Positions 1 to 10,981 of a DNA stretch of 64,000 nucleotides are shown here, one piece after another (position 1 is the stretch's first letter; every line of letters begins with the position of its first letter). A program made the position numbers and the translations under genes. The DNA lies in contig NZ_BMEQ01000020.1 in assembly GCF_014636775.1 (NCBI RefSeq), forward strand, positions 1-64,000, written 5' to 3'. The DNA comes from Kocuria dechangensis. Its GTDB lineage: Bacteria; Actinomycetota; Actinomycetes; Actinomycetales; Micrococcaceae. Under the pieces are notes generated by a model, which made no database searches, was not told the origin of the DNA, and saw only the letters and a program-made list of their open reading frames with translations.

Positions 1-54
1 CATGACCGCAAGTCCGGTCACACCGATCTGAGCTTTCATCATGTCTTCAGGCAT
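1..54 (-). CDS. gnd: 6-phosphogluconate dehydrogenase, N-terminal fragment (runs off window)
   Basis: Only the first 18 codons are present, reading MPEDMMKAQIGVTGLAVM. The IGVTGLAVMG-type start is the Rossmann dinucleotide-binding strand and turn of actinobacterial decarboxylating 6-phosphogluconate dehydrogenase, the oxidative pentose phosphate enzyme that makes ribulose 5-phosphate and NAD(P)H. The ATG at 54 is preferred over the in-frame ATGs at 42 and 39 because TAGGCT (66-61) lies 6 nt before it and there is no Shine-Dalgarno, so the mRNA is probably leaderless. Identification rests on a short peptide and would be settled by the sequence left of the window. Confidence 0.75.
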   Translation of the reverse strand, partial: MPEDMMKAQIGVTGLAVM

Positions 55-60
55 GACCCC

Positions 61-66
61 AGCCTA
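61..66 (-). promoter_or_regulatory. -10 element of gnd, leaderless arrangement
   Basis: TAGGCT on the minus strand is followed by 6 nt and then the ATG of the gnd fragment. The predicted transcription start falls at the start codon. No convincing -35 box is visible. Confidence 0.4.
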
Positions 67-96
67 CAAACCCCGAGGGCGGGATGGGATGCGCGG

Positions 97-169
97 TGGG
101 TCCTACCGGGATCGAACCGATGACATCCACGGTGTAAACGTGGCGCTCTACCAGCTGAGCTAAAGACCC
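97..169 (-). tRNA. tRNA-Val (anticodon UAC)
   Basis: The minus strand folds into a full cloverleaf. The acceptor stem is GGGTCTT paired with AGGACCC (one G-T wobble), the anticodon stem is CCACG/CGTGG and the loop is TTTACAC, so the anticodon is TAC. The T-arm holds GGTTCGATCC. Position 97 supplies the discriminator A. CCA is not fully encoded, so it would be added after transcription. It reads valine codon GUA, a rare codon at this GC content. Confidence 0.97.
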
Positions 170-175
170 TGAGAA

Positions 176-210
176 CCGGGTGGGCGGTTTGCGCAACCGC
201 CGGCACCCGG
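176..210 (-). terminator. Hairpin downstream of the sirtuin gene
   Basis: Two stacked stems, CCGGGTG/CACCCGG outside and GGCGGTT/AACCGCC inside, flank a TGCGC loop with a 2-nt bulge. It lies between the sirtuin stop and the tRNA. A small AT-rich dyad (GTTACT-TATC-AGTAAC, 232-247) lies just upstream on the transcript. Confidence 0.45.
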
Positions 211-299
211 GTCCCGAACAGGCTACTAGCAGTTACTTATCAGTAACACCGTCTCCCGCCCGGGAGCCGAGTGACATTCGTCACGTCCTCGGCACCATT

Positions 300-1202
300 C
301 TACGGGCGTGTCAGCTCCTGCTCGAGGCGGACCAGGAACTCCGTGGACCGGGCGTCGATCTTCAGCCGCGCCGCGGCGTCCCCCCTGGTGCGTCCGTGGT
401 TGACGATGACCACGGGCCGGTCGTGGCGCACGGCGTGGCGGACGAAGCGGCGGCCGGAGTTGACGGTCAGCGACGACCCGACGACCAGCAGGGCCTCCGC
501 GGTGTCCACCATGCGCAGCGCCCGCAGCACCCGGTGGCGGGGCGCGTTCTCCCCGAAGAACACGACGTCGGGCTTGAGGACGCCCCCGCACACCGGGCAG
601 TCGGGCACCCGGAAGCCCGCCGTCCGCGTGATGACGGCGTCGGCGTCCGGGGCGTACTCGATGTCCGCCGGGGACGAGAGGGAGTCGTAGAAGCCCGGGT
701 TCAGCTCGTCGAGGAGGTCGGAGAGCACGGCCCGGGGAATGCGGGTGCCGCAGGCCATGCAGCGGACCTGGGTGTAGCGGCCGTGGAGGTCCACCACGTT
801 GAGGGAGCCGGCCGCCTGGTGCAGCCGGTCGATGTTCTGGGTGACGATCCCGGTGACGGCCCCCGCCCCCTCGAGCCGGGCGAGCGAGAGGTGGCCGGCG
901 TTGGGCTGCGCCTCGGCCAGGTGCCGCCAGCCGTACTGGTTGCGCGCCCAGTAGTGGCTGCGCTTCGCGGCGCTGCCCATGAACTCCTGGAACGTCATGG
1001 GGGTGCGCGGGGTGGAGCCGGGTCCGCGGTAGTCCGGGATCCCGGAGTCGGTGCTGATGCCGGCGCCGGTCAGGACCGCGGTCCGGCGCCCGCGCAGCAG
1101 CTCGACCGCCGTGACCAGGCCCGTGGCGAGGTCGGCGGCGTCGGGGTCGGGGAACTGGTCCGGGGAGTCGGGGACCCCGTACCCCGCGCGCACGGTGCGC
1201 AT
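300..1202 (-). CDS. Sir2-family NAD-dependent protein deacetylase
   Basis: 300-residue sirtuin that removes acetyl (or other acyl) groups from lysines using NAD, releasing nicotinamide and O-acetyl-ADP-ribose. Visible motifs are the NAD-binding GAGIS (residues 46-50), TQNID (121-125), the catalytic His140 in DLHGRY, and a zinc site of two CxxC pairs (C148/C151 and C202/C205). The insert between the zinc pairs is about 50 residues, longer than in CobB. It starts 25 nt after the peroxiredoxin stop on the same strand, so the two are probably co-transcribed. No strong Shine-Dalgarno precedes the ATG. Acetyl-CoA synthetase is the classic bacterial target, but nothing here identifies the substrate. 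Confidence 0.93.
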   Translation of the reverse strand: MRTVRAGYGVPDSPDQFPDPDAADLATGLVTAVELLRGRRTAVLTGAGISTDSGIPDYRGPGSTPRTPMTFQEFMGSAAKRSHYWARNQYGWRHLAEAQPNAGHLSLARLEGAGAVTGIVTQNIDRLHQAAGSLNVVDLHGRYTQVRCMACGTRIPRAVLSDLLDELNPGFYDSLSSPADIEYAPDADAVITRTAGFRVPDCPVCGGVLKPDVVFFGENAPRHRVLRALRMVDTAEALLVVGSSLTVNSGRRFVRHAVRHDRPVVIVNHGRTRGDAAARLKIDARSTEFLVRLEQELTRP

Positions 1203-1227
1203 CGGCGTGTCCGGTCCGTGGTCCGGC

Positions 1228-1686
1228 TCAGGCGGAGAGCTTCGCCAGGGCCGCGCGATAGGCGTCCAGCTGCCGGGGCGTCCCGCGCTCGGAGCGGAAG
1301 ACGTCGACGACGGTGCCGTCGGCGTCGATCACGAAGGTGGCACGCTCCGCCATGCCCGACTCGGCGTCGAACACCCCGTAGCGCTGGGCCACCGCGCCGT
1401 GGGGCCAGAAGTCGGCGAGCAGGTCGAAGTCGAAGGACTCCTCGCGGGCGAACGCGCGGAGGGCGTACTTCGAGTCCACGGACACGGCCAGCAGCTTCAC
1501 CCGGGCGTCCTCGAACACCGAGAGGCTGTCCTGGAGCTCGCACAGCTCCCCGGTGCAGACCCCGGAGAAGGCGAACGGGAAGAACACCAGCGCCACGGGC
1601 CGGCCCCGGAGGCCGCTGAGCGAGACGGGCTCGCCGAACTGGTTGTCGAGCGTGAAGTCCGGTGCGGGTGCGCCGATCTCGGGCAT
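1228..1686 (-). CDS. AhpE/Bcp-like peroxiredoxin
   Basis: 152-residue thiol peroxidase reducing H2O2 and organic hydroperoxides. The motif FFPFAFSGVCTGELC places the peroxidatic cysteine at C44, as in mycobacterial AhpE. A second cysteine, C49, sits five residues on, the spacing of the resolving cysteine in Bcp/PrxQ. Classical AhpE is a one-Cys enzyme, so this is a hybrid signature. The ATG at 1686 follows AGGAGATCC, a good Shine-Dalgarno. It heads a probable two-gene unit with the sirtuin. Confidence 0.93.
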   Translation of the reverse strand: MPEIGAPAPDFTLDNQFGEPVSLSGLRGRPVALVFFPFAFSGVCTGELCELQDSLSVFEDARVKLLAVSVDSKYALRAFAREESFDFDLLADFWPHGAVAQRYGVFDAESGMAERATFVIDADGTVVDVFRSERGTPRQLDAYRAALAKLSA

Positions 1687-1793
1687 GGAGGATCTCCTGG
1701 GTCGGGGGACGGCCGCCGCCCGCACGGGGCGGGCGGAGCGCGTCGTAGGGCGGCCGGCGCGGGCCGGCCGGGGTGCGGGCTCGTGCGCCGCGC

Positions 1794-2210
1794 TCAGATG
1801 TTCCGCTTGGGCATCAGCCGGGTCGCGGCCCAGTCGGCGCTCACGCGCGCGGTGGTGGTGACGTGCAGTCCCGCCGTCGGCGCCGCCTCCTGCACCTCCG
1901 AGGGCGGCACGTAGCCGTCGCGGCCCGCCTTGGGGGTCAGGACCCAGACGACACCGCCGTCGTCGAGGGTGGTCTGGACGTCCACGAGCACGTCCACGAG
2001 GTCGCCGTCGCCCTCGCGGAACCACAGCAGGACCGCGTCCACGACCTCCTGGTCCTCCTCGTCGAGGAGGTCCGACCCGATCAGGTCCTCGATGCCGTCC
2101 CGCAGGGCGAAGTCGACGTCCTCGTCATATCCGAATTCCTGGATGTAGTCGCCATCCTTGAAACCGAGCTGGACTACCGCGTCGTCCGCGGTGGTCTTGG
2201 CCTCGCTCAC
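1794..2210 (-). CDS. DUF3052 family protein
   Basis: 138-residue acidic protein of the actinobacterial DUF3052 family, function unknown. The core reads LGFKDGDYIQEFGYDEDVD, then an acidic segment (DLLDEEDQEVVDAV) and a C-terminal WVLTPKAGRDGYV stretch. A GTG start at 2210 is chosen because GGAGCAAGAA lies just before it and because upstream residues look non-coding. It is divergent from aceE, a neighbour pairing I recall from other actinobacteria. A regulatory link with pyruvate dehydrogenase would be guesswork. Confidence 0.85.
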   Translation of the reverse strand: MSEAKTTADDAVVQLGFKDGDYIQEFGYDEDVDFALRDGIEDLIGSDLLDEEDQEVVDAVLLWFREGDGDLVDVLVDVQTTLDDGGVVWVLTPKAGRDGYVPPSEVQEAAPTAGLHVTTTARVSADWAATRLMPKRNI

Positions 2211-2646
2211 TTCTTGCTCCTTCTGGGATCGGGTCGACCATCGACGACCGCGTACTGCGTACCGGTGCTGGGTCCGCCTGCCCGTCGGTGCACCGCGGGG
2301 GCACGGTGGCGGGCCGGAAACCGGCTTCACCGTCCAGACAACACCGGATCAGGGCTCCGATCAAGCTCCGCCCCCCGGTTCGCCTCCTCGGGCCTCCCGC
2401 CGGACCAACGTGTGACGCGCCGCTCCCGGTGTGAAAACATGGTGCCAACAGACACCCCGCGTGCCCGTGCTCCCCGCCGGCGAGACCCGCCGGTCGGGAC
2501 GGTCGCCAGGGTGACCACCACCACAGGTGTCACCCCGGGCCCCGCAGCGGTCGCCGGGTAGCTTGAGATGTCGGACCGCCCGGCTGCGCCTTCGCGCGCG
2601 TGCCCGCCCGGGTCGTTCCAGGCAACTCCCCGAAGAGAGGTTGATC
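2211..2646. promoter_or_regulatory. 436-bp divergent intergenic region, DUF3052 / aceE
   Basis: No gene is supported here. On the plus strand TAGCTT (2559-2564) is a possible -10 for aceE with a leader of about 80 nt. A dyad GGTGAC-N13-GTCACC spans 2510-2534, some 25 bp upstream of that -10, and could be an operator. I see no convincing promoter for the minus-strand gene. Confidence 0.35.
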
Positions 2647-5385
<2,739 letters not shown>

Positions 5386-5403
5386 GCCGGCCTCTCCCGG
5401 GCA

Positions 5404-5448
5404 CGACGGCGCCCCTCCTGCCCCTCGGGGCGGGCCGGGGCGCCGTCG
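5404..5448 (+). terminator. Terminator hairpin after aceE
   Basis: A 12-bp perfect stem, CGACGGCGCCCC with GGGGCGCCGTCG, encloses an internal CCCC-TC-GGGG hairpin. A second smaller hairpin (CCGTCCC/GGGACGG) follows at 5449-5469. No T-tract is present, which is usual at this GC content. Confidence 0.65.
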
Positions 5449-5530
5449 CCGTCCCCGGCGCCGGGACGGGGAGCACGCCCGTCCCGGCCCCCGGCGCGCC
5501 CGCGGACCCGGCCGGGGCGCCCGGTTGCTC

Positions 5531-5536
5531 TAAGCT
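5531..5536 (+). promoter_or_regulatory. -10 element of fasR, leaderless arrangement
   Basis: TAAGCT is followed by 7 nt and then the ATG of the PucR-type regulator. No Shine-Dalgarno is present, so the transcript probably begins at or next to the start codon. Confidence 0.45.
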
Positions 5537-5543
5537 CGACGAC

Positions 5544-6833
5544 ATGGCTGGACAGGACGGGACCCCCACTTCTCGCTGGTTGCGCGCGCCGCGCAAGCGG
5601 CCCGCCGGGACGGCGGAGAAGGCGCGGAACCGTCCCGCGGCCCCGCCCCACCCCAAGACCCTGGAGAACCTCAAGGCGAACCTGGGCCCCATCTCCACCG
5701 TGGCGGTGCGCCGGCTCGAGACGGACCTGGAGTGGTTCCAGCGGCTGCGCGCCGACGAGCGCTCCGAGCTGGGCCTCGTGGCGCAGCGCGGGATCTCCTC
5801 GTTCGTGCGCTGGTACGAGGACCCGGAGGAGCCGCTGTGGGTCCTCACCCAGGTCTTCCGCTCCGCCCCCACGGAGCTCACCCGCTCCATCTCCCTCCAG
5901 CACGCGCTGCAGCTGCTGCGGATCGTCGTCGACGTCGTCGAGGAGAAGGTCCCCGAGCTCGCGAAGCACCACGACGAGGCCGCCCTGCGGGAGGCCGTCC
6001 TGCGGTACTCCCGGGAGGTCGCGTTCGCGGCCGCCGACGTCTACGCCCGCGCCGCCGAGAACCGGGGCTCCTGGGACGCCCGGCTCGAGTCCTTGGTGGT
6101 CGACGGCCTCCTGCGCGGGGAGCACTCGGACTCGCTGCGCTCCCGGATCGCGGCCCTGGGCTGGGCCTCGACGGGTCCCGTCACCGTGCTCACCGGCTCC
6201 GCCCCCGAGGCCCCGGGGCCGGCCTCCGTGGCCCGGCTGCGCCGGCTCGCCGGCCGCTACGCCCAGGACTGCCTGGTCTCCATCCAGGGCGACCGCCTCA
6301 TCCTGATCCTCGGCGGGGTGACGGACCGCGACCTCGCCCTCGAGAAGCTCACGGCCGCGTTCGGGCCGGGCCCCGTGGTGCACGGCCCCGAGGCGCCCAC
6401 CATATTCGAGGCGGGCCGCTCGGCGCGGCTCGCCCACGCCGCCCTGTCGGTGGCCCCCGCCTGGCCCGCCGCGCCCCGTCCGGTGCACTCCGAGGACCTG
6501 TGGCCCGAGCGGGCCATGGCCGGGGACGAGGCCGCGCGCGCGGCGATGGTGGAGAGGGTCTACCGGCCCCTCACCCGCTCGGCGACCGGGCTGATCGAGA
6601 CCCTCTCGACCTACGTGGCCGTCGGCCACTCGCTCGAGGCCACCGCCCGGGAGCTGTTCGTGCACGCGAACACCGTGCGCTACCGGCTGCGCCGGATCTG
6701 CGACCTCACCGGCTGGGACCCGCTCGTCCCGCGCGACGCGTTCGTCCTGCACTGCGCCCTGGTGGCGGGACGACTGGCCGACTCCTGCGCCCCGATCGAC
6801 ACCTCGGGTCCCTCTGCGGCCCCCGTCTTGTAG
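5544..6833 (+). CDS. fasR: PucR-type transcriptional activator of fatty acid synthesis (FasR-like)
   Basis: 429 residues. The C-terminal 60 or so carry the PucR helix-turn-helix (ETLSTYVAVGHSLEATARELFVH region, then NTVRYRLRRI). The middle holds a GGDEF-like/CdaR-type domain (VSIQGDRLILILGG). Established knowledge: in Streptomyces coelicolor a PucR-like protein encoded just upstream of fabD-fabH-acpP-fabF (FasR) activates that operon. Here it lies 78 nt upstream of fabD on the same strand, so the same role is inferred. The ATG at 5544 follows a -10 box directly. The stop codon lies inside a 17-bp dyad that is a candidate FasR site. Confidence 0.85.
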   Translation: MAGQDGTPTSRWLRAPRKRPAGTAEKARNRPAAPPHPKTLENLKANLGPISTVAVRRLETDLEWFQRLRADERSELGLVAQRGISSFVRWYEDPEEPLWVLTQVFRSAPTELTRSISLQHALQLLRIVVDVVEEKVPELAKHHDEAALREAVLRYSREVAFAAADVYARAAENRGSWDARLESLVVDGLLRGEHSDSLRSRIAALGWASTGPVTVLTGSAPEAPGPASVARLRRLAGRYAQDCLVSIQGDRLILILGGVTDRDLALEKLTAAFGPGPVVHGPEAPTIFEAGRSARLAHAALSVAPAWPAAPRPVHSEDLWPERAMAGDEAARAAMVERVYRPLTRSATGLIETLSTYVAVGHSLEATARELFVHANTVRYRLRRICDLTGWDPLVPRDAFVLHCALVAGRLADSCAPIDTSGPSAAPVL

Positions 6834-6844
6834 CTTCCCTACAA
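6828..6844. promoter_or_regulatory. Candidate operator between fasR and fabD
   Basis: TTGTAG-CTTCC-CTACAA is a perfect 6-bp dyad with a 5-bp centre. It overlaps the fasR stop codon and lies 68 bp upstream of the fabD start. Its AT content stands out locally. Placement fits a FasR-controlled fab promoter; binding itself is inferred. Confidence 0.45.
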
Positions 6845-6911
6845 ACACGGCCGCGCGGCTTGGTGGTGTCGGCCCCCGCACGCCACGGCCCGTTCTTGGG
6901 AAGCTGGGACG

Positions 6912-7826
6912 GTGATCGCGATCGTCTGCCCAGGACAGGGCTCCCAGAAACCAGGCTTCCTCGTCGAGTGGCTCGCGCTCGAGGGCGTGCGCGCCCACCT
7001 CGAGCGGCTCAGCGAGGCCGCCGGCCTCGACCTCGTGCACTACGGCACGGAGGCCGACGAGGAGACGATCAAGGACACCGCCGTGGCCCAGCCCCTGATC
7101 GTGGCCGCCGGCCTCGTGGCGGGACGGCTGCTGGCCGACCGGATCGGCCCCGGCCGCGAGGACCTGGTCTTCGCCGGGCACTCCGTCGGGGAGATCACCG
7201 CCTCCGCCCTGGCCGGCGCCCTCACCGAGGCCGACGCCATGGCCTTCGTCCGCACCCGCGCGAACGCGATGGCCGAGGCCGCGGCCGCAGCCCCGACCGG
7301 CATGAGCGCCGTGCTCGGCGGCAAGGAGGACGAAGTCCTCGCCGCGATCGAGGCCGCCGAACTCACCCCCGCCAACGCCAACGGCGGCGGCCAGGTCGTG
7401 GCCGCGGGCACCCTCGAGCAGCTGGCCGCCCTCGCCGAGAACCCGCCGGCCCGCGCCCGGGTGATCCCGCTGAAGGTGGCCGGGGCGTTCCACACGGAGC
7501 ACATGGCGCCCGCCCTGGAGCCCCTGCGCGAGCTCACGCCGCGGCTGAGCCCCGCGGACCCCGTGCACCCGCTCCTCTCCAACACCGACGGCGCCCCCGT
7601 CGCCTCCGGCGCGGCCAACCTCGAGTCGCTCGTGGCCCAGGTCTGCCGCCCCGTGCGGTGGGACCTGTGCATGCAGACCCTGCTGGAGCGCGGCGTCGAG
7701 CAGCTCATCGAACTGCCTCCCGCCGGCACCCTCGCCGGCCTCGCGAAGCGGGGCATGAAGGGCGTTCCGGCCCTCGCCGTCAACTCGGCCGCGGAGCTGG
7801 AGCAGGCCAGGAGTATTCTTGGCTGA
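6912..7826 (+). CDS. fabD: Malonyl-CoA:ACP transacylase
   Basis: 304-residue enzyme moving malonyl from CoA to acyl carrier protein, supplying FAS-II extender units in the cytoplasm. The nucleophile Ser91 is in GHSVGE and the catalytic His194 in GAFHTEH. The N-terminal CPGQGSQ is the oxyanion loop. Length is normal for FabD. A GTG start at 6912 is the first possible. The Shine-Dalgarno is weak. It is the first gene of the fab operon and sits downstream of the 17-bp dyad. A 117-nt gap separates it from fabH. Confidence 0.96.
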   Translation: MIAIVCPGQGSQKPGFLVEWLALEGVRAHLERLSEAAGLDLVHYGTEADEETIKDTAVAQPLIVAAGLVAGRLLADRIGPGREDLVFAGHSVGEITASALAGALTEADAMAFVRTRANAMAEAAAAAPTGMSAVLGGKEDEVLAAIEAAELTPANANGGGQVVAAGTLEQLAALAENPPARARVIPLKVAGAFHTEHMAPALEPLRELTPRLSPADPVHPLLSNTDGAPVASGAANLESLVAQVCRPVRWDLCMQTLLERGVEQLIELPPAGTLAGLAKRGMKGVPALAVNSAAELEQARSILG

Positions 7827-7943
7827 CGCCCGCCCGCGATCCACCCGCGGCTCCCTCCCGGGAGACGCACCAGCCGAACGCGCCCGCCCCGCCGCCCGGG
7901 GCTGCTGCGACGTGTCCGGCCGAACGAAGGAGCAAGGACACCT

Positions 7944-9011
7944 GTGGTGACCCTCAAGCAGAACCAGCCCAACGCGCACTCGCGGATCCTCGGCCTCGGC
8001 GCCTACCGGCCCGACGTCATCGTCACGAACGACGACATCTGCCAGTGGATCGAGTCCTCGGACGAGTGGATCCAGCAGCGCACGGGCATCAGGACCCGCC
8101 ACCGCGCGGGCGCCGACGTCAGCGTGCTGGACATGTCCGAGCACGCCGCCCGGGAGGCCCTGGCCGCCGCGGGCATCGAGGCGTCCCAGCTCGGGGCCGT
8201 GATCGTCTCCACGATCTCCTTCCCGTACCTCACGCCCTCCGCGGCCGCCGCCCTGGCCGACCGCCTCGGCGCCACGCCCGCCCCGGCCTTCGACATCTCC
8301 GCGGCCTGCGCCGGGTACTGCTACGGCATCGCCCAGGCGGACGCCCTCGTGCGCTCCGGCGCGGCGCAGTACGTGCTGGTGATCGGCGTGGAGAAGCTCT
8401 CCGACGTCATCGACAACAGCGAGCGCTCCATCTCCTTCCTCCTCGGGGACGGCGCCGGCGCCGCGGTCATCGGCCCCTCCGACGAGCCGGGCATCGGCCC
8501 CTCGGTGTGGGGCTCCGACGGGTCCAAGTGGGACGCCATCCGGATGACCCACCCCCTCACGGACATCCGTGCCGTGGAGGAGGGCCGTCCCCGCGCCGAC
8601 TCCCCGGACCTGCACGACAAGGAGACCGGGCAGATGCGCGAGGACGCCACGCTGTGGCCCACGCTGCGCCAGGACGGCCAGACCGTGTTCCGCTGGGCGT
8701 CCTGGGAGGTCGCCAAGCGCGCCCAGGAGGCCATGGACGTGGCCGGCGTGCAGCCCGAGGACATCGCCGCGTTCGTCCCGCACCAGGCGAACATGCGGAT
8801 CATCGACCAGATGGTCAAGACCCTGAAGCTCCCCGACTCCGTGGTCGTGGCCCGGGACATCGCGGACTCCGGCAACACGTCCGCCGCCTCGGTCCCCCTC
8901 GCCGCCCACCGCCTGCTGGCCGAGCACCCGGAGCTCTCCGGGAAGCTGGCCCTGCAGATCGGCTTCGGCGCGGGCCTCGTCTACGGCGCCCAGGTCGTCG
9001 TCCTGCCCTGA
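7944..9011 (+). CDS. fabH: 3-oxoacyl-ACP synthase III
   Basis: 355-residue initiating ketosynthase that condenses acyl-CoA primers (branched ones in Gram-positives) with malonyl-ACP. The catalytic triad is Cys122 (SAACAGY), His280 (PHQANMR) and Asn311 (GNTSAAS). Two GTG codons lie in tandem at 7944 and 7947, and AAGGA a few nt upstream supports either. It is about 20 residues longer than E. coli FabH. This is the FAS-II FabH, distinct from the OleA thiolase near 35 kb, which shares the fold but lacks the QANMR context. Confidence 0.95.
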   Translation: MVTLKQNQPNAHSRILGLGAYRPDVIVTNDDICQWIESSDEWIQQRTGIRTRHRAGADVSVLDMSEHAAREALAAAGIEASQLGAVIVSTISFPYLTPSAAAALADRLGATPAPAFDISAACAGYCYGIAQADALVRSGAAQYVLVIGVEKLSDVIDNSERSISFLLGDGAGAAVIGPSDEPGIGPSVWGSDGSKWDAIRMTHPLTDIRAVEEGRPRADSPDLHDKETGQMREDATLWPTLRQDGQTVFRWASWEVAKRAQEAMDVAGVQPEDIAAFVPHQANMRIIDQMVKTLKLPDSVVVARDIADSGNTSAASVPLAAHRLLAEHPELSGKLALQIGFGAGLVYGAQVVVLP

Positions 9012-9209
9012 CGAACCGTGCCCGGTCCGCCCCTCCGGCGACGTGTCGGTCCCGTCAGCGGGCCTCGCGAGTCGTCGTAGGGTTGGACAGCACACCCGTA
9101 GTCCCCCGGTCCGTCCGCACGGCCTGACCGGGACCGATGCACCCCGGCACTTCCCGGGGGCGCCCGTCACCACCGGCTGCTCCGGCAGCCGCAGAGAAAG
9201 GAAGCCACC

Positions 9210-9455
9210 ATGGCGAGCAAAGAGGAAATCCTGACCGGCCTGGCCGAGATCGTCAACGAGGAGACCGGGCTCGAGACCGAGGCCGTCCAGCTCGACAAGT
9301 CCTTCACCGAGGACCTGGACATCGACTCCATCTCGATGATGACCATCGTGGTCAACGCCGAGGAGAAGTTCGACGTGACCATCCCCGACGAAGAGGTCAA
9401 GAACCTGAAGACCGTCGAGGACGCCGTCAACTTCATCGACAACGCCCAGGCCTGA
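9210..9455 (+). CDS. acpP: Acyl carrier protein
   Basis: 81-residue acidic protein that carries growing acyl chains on 4'-phosphopantetheine. The attachment serine is Ser40 in DLDIDSIS. This differs from the more common DSLD/DSLT context but keeps the Asp-Ser pair. The ATG at 9210 follows GAAAGGAAG, a good Shine-Dalgarno. A 198-nt gap separates it from fabH; TAGGGT at 9078-9083 might be a -10 giving ACP its own promoter, but no -35 supports it. It is the smallest gene of the fab operon. Confidence 0.97.
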   Translation: MASKEEILTGLAEIVNEETGLETEAVQLDKSFTEDLDIDSISMMTIVVNAEEKFDVTIPDEEVKNLKTVEDAVNFIDNAQA

Positions 9456-9568
9456 TCCGGCCGGCCGGCCGCGGGGCGCGGCGGTCCGTACGGACCGCCG
9501 CGCCCGCGCCGGCGCACACCCGGGCGGGCCGCCCGTCGCATCACCCCAGGACACGAGGAAGTGCAGTC

Positions 9569-10828
9569 ATGACCCGCAAAGTAGTCGTCACCGGACTCGG
9601 CGCCACCACGCCGATCGGCGGCACCGTCCCCGAGCTGTGGCGCAACGCCACCACGGGCGTCTCCGGTGTCCGCGCCATCGAGCACGACTGGGTGGACACC
9701 TACGACCTCAGCGTGCGGATCGCCGCCACGGTCTCCACCCCCGCCAGCGAGGTCCTCAGCCGCGTCGAGGCCAAGCGCCTGGACCCGTCCGGGCAGCTGT
9801 CCGTCATCGCCGCACGCGAGGCGTGGGCCGACGCCGGCTTCTCGGCGGGCAACGCCGAGGACTCCGAGGAGGTCGACCCGGACCGCTTCGCCGTCGCCTT
9901 CGGCACCGGCATCGGCGGCGTGTGGACCCTGCTCGACGCCTACGACACCCTGAAGAGCCGCGGGGCCCGCCGCGTCATGCCCCTGACGGTGCCCATGCTG
10001 ATGCCCAACGGCAACGCCGCGGCCGTTGGCATGGACCTCAAGGCCCGTGCCGCATCCATCACGCCCGTCTCCGCGTGCGCCTCCGGCACCGAGGCGTTCT
10101 ACCAGGGGATGAACCTGATCCGCTCCGGCAAGGCCGACGTGGTCGTGGTCGGCGGCGCAGAGGCCGCGATCCACCCCGTGACGATCGCCGCGTTCGCCTC
10201 GATGCAGGCCCTGTCCAAGCGCAACGACGAGCCCGAGCGGGCCTCCCGCCCCTACGACACCGCCCGCGACGGCTTCGTCATGGGCGAGGGCGCCGGGGCC
10301 GTGGTCCTCGAGTCCGAGGAGTTCGCCAGGGCCCGCGGCGCGCGCGTCTACGCCGAGCTCGCCGGCGCCGGGCTCACCTCCGACGCCTACCACATCACGG
10401 CCCCCGACGAGGAGGGCCGCGGCGCCGCCCGCGCCCTCGTGGAGGCCATGGAGACCGGGGACTTCCAGGCCTCCGACGTCAAGCACGTCAACGCCCACGC
10501 GACCTCGACCCCGAAGGGCGACGCCCCCGAGGCCGGGGCCCTGCGCCGGACGTTCGGCTCCGCCGTGGACGGCATGTGCGTGTCCGCGACCAAGTCCATG
10601 ACCGGGCACCTGCTGGGCGGCTCGGGCGCCGTGGAGGCCGTGCTGACGATCCTGGCGGTCCACCACCGGCTCGCCCCGTGCACCATCAACCTGGAGAACC
10701 AGGACCCGGAGATCGACCTCGACGTCGTCACGGACGCGCGCGAGCTGCCCTCGGGCGACTTCGTGGCCGTGTCCAACTCCTTCGGCTTCGGCGGGCACAA
10801 CGCCGTCGCCGCGTTCCGGACGGTCTGA
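9569..10828 (+). CDS. fabF: 3-oxoacyl-ACP synthase II
   Basis: 419-residue elongating ketosynthase. The catalytic cysteine is C170 in VSACASGTEA, with the two histidines in NAHATSTPKGD and in the GHNAV C-terminal motif. GFGGHN near the end is typical of KAS II. The ATG at 9569 follows GAGGAAG; the reading frame is open upstream but that sequence is the acpP region in another frame. It is the last gene of the fab operon and is followed by a strong terminator. fabG and an enoyl reductase are not in the window. Confidence 0.97.
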   Translation: MTRKVVVTGLGATTPIGGTVPELWRNATTGVSGVRAIEHDWVDTYDLSVRIAATVSTPASEVLSRVEAKRLDPSGQLSVIAAREAWADAGFSAGNAEDSEEVDPDRFAVAFGTGIGGVWTLLDAYDTLKSRGARRVMPLTVPMLMPNGNAAAVGMDLKARAASITPVSACASGTEAFYQGMNLIRSGKADVVVVGGAEAAIHPVTIAAFASMQALSKRNDEPERASRPYDTARDGFVMGEGAGAVVLESEEFARARGARVYAELAGAGLTSDAYHITAPDEEGRGAARALVEAMETGDFQASDVKHVNAHATSTPKGDAPEAGALRRTFGSAVDGMCVSATKSMTGHLLGGSGAVEAVLTILAVHHRLAPCTINLENQDPEIDLDVVTDARELPSGDFVAVSNSFGFGGHNAVAAFRTV

Positions 10829-10847
10829 CCGCCGGCACCCCGGCAGC

Positions 10848-10884
10848 ACCGAGGGCCGCCCCGCGTCGCGGGGCGGCCCTCGGT
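10848..10884 (+). terminator. Terminator of the fab operon
   Basis: A perfect 17-bp stem (10848-10864 with 10868-10884) closes on a GTC loop 19 nt after the fabF stop, followed by CATTGT. It also lies downstream of the minus-strand DUF3145 gene and could act in both directions. Confidence 0.8.
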
Positions 10885-10981
10885 CATTGTCCGGCAGCCG
10901 TCGTCCGGCAGGCGTCGTCCGGACGTCCTCGTCCGGGTCGCCGTCCCCGGAGGCGGGAGGCGGGAGGCGGCCCGGGAGCGC

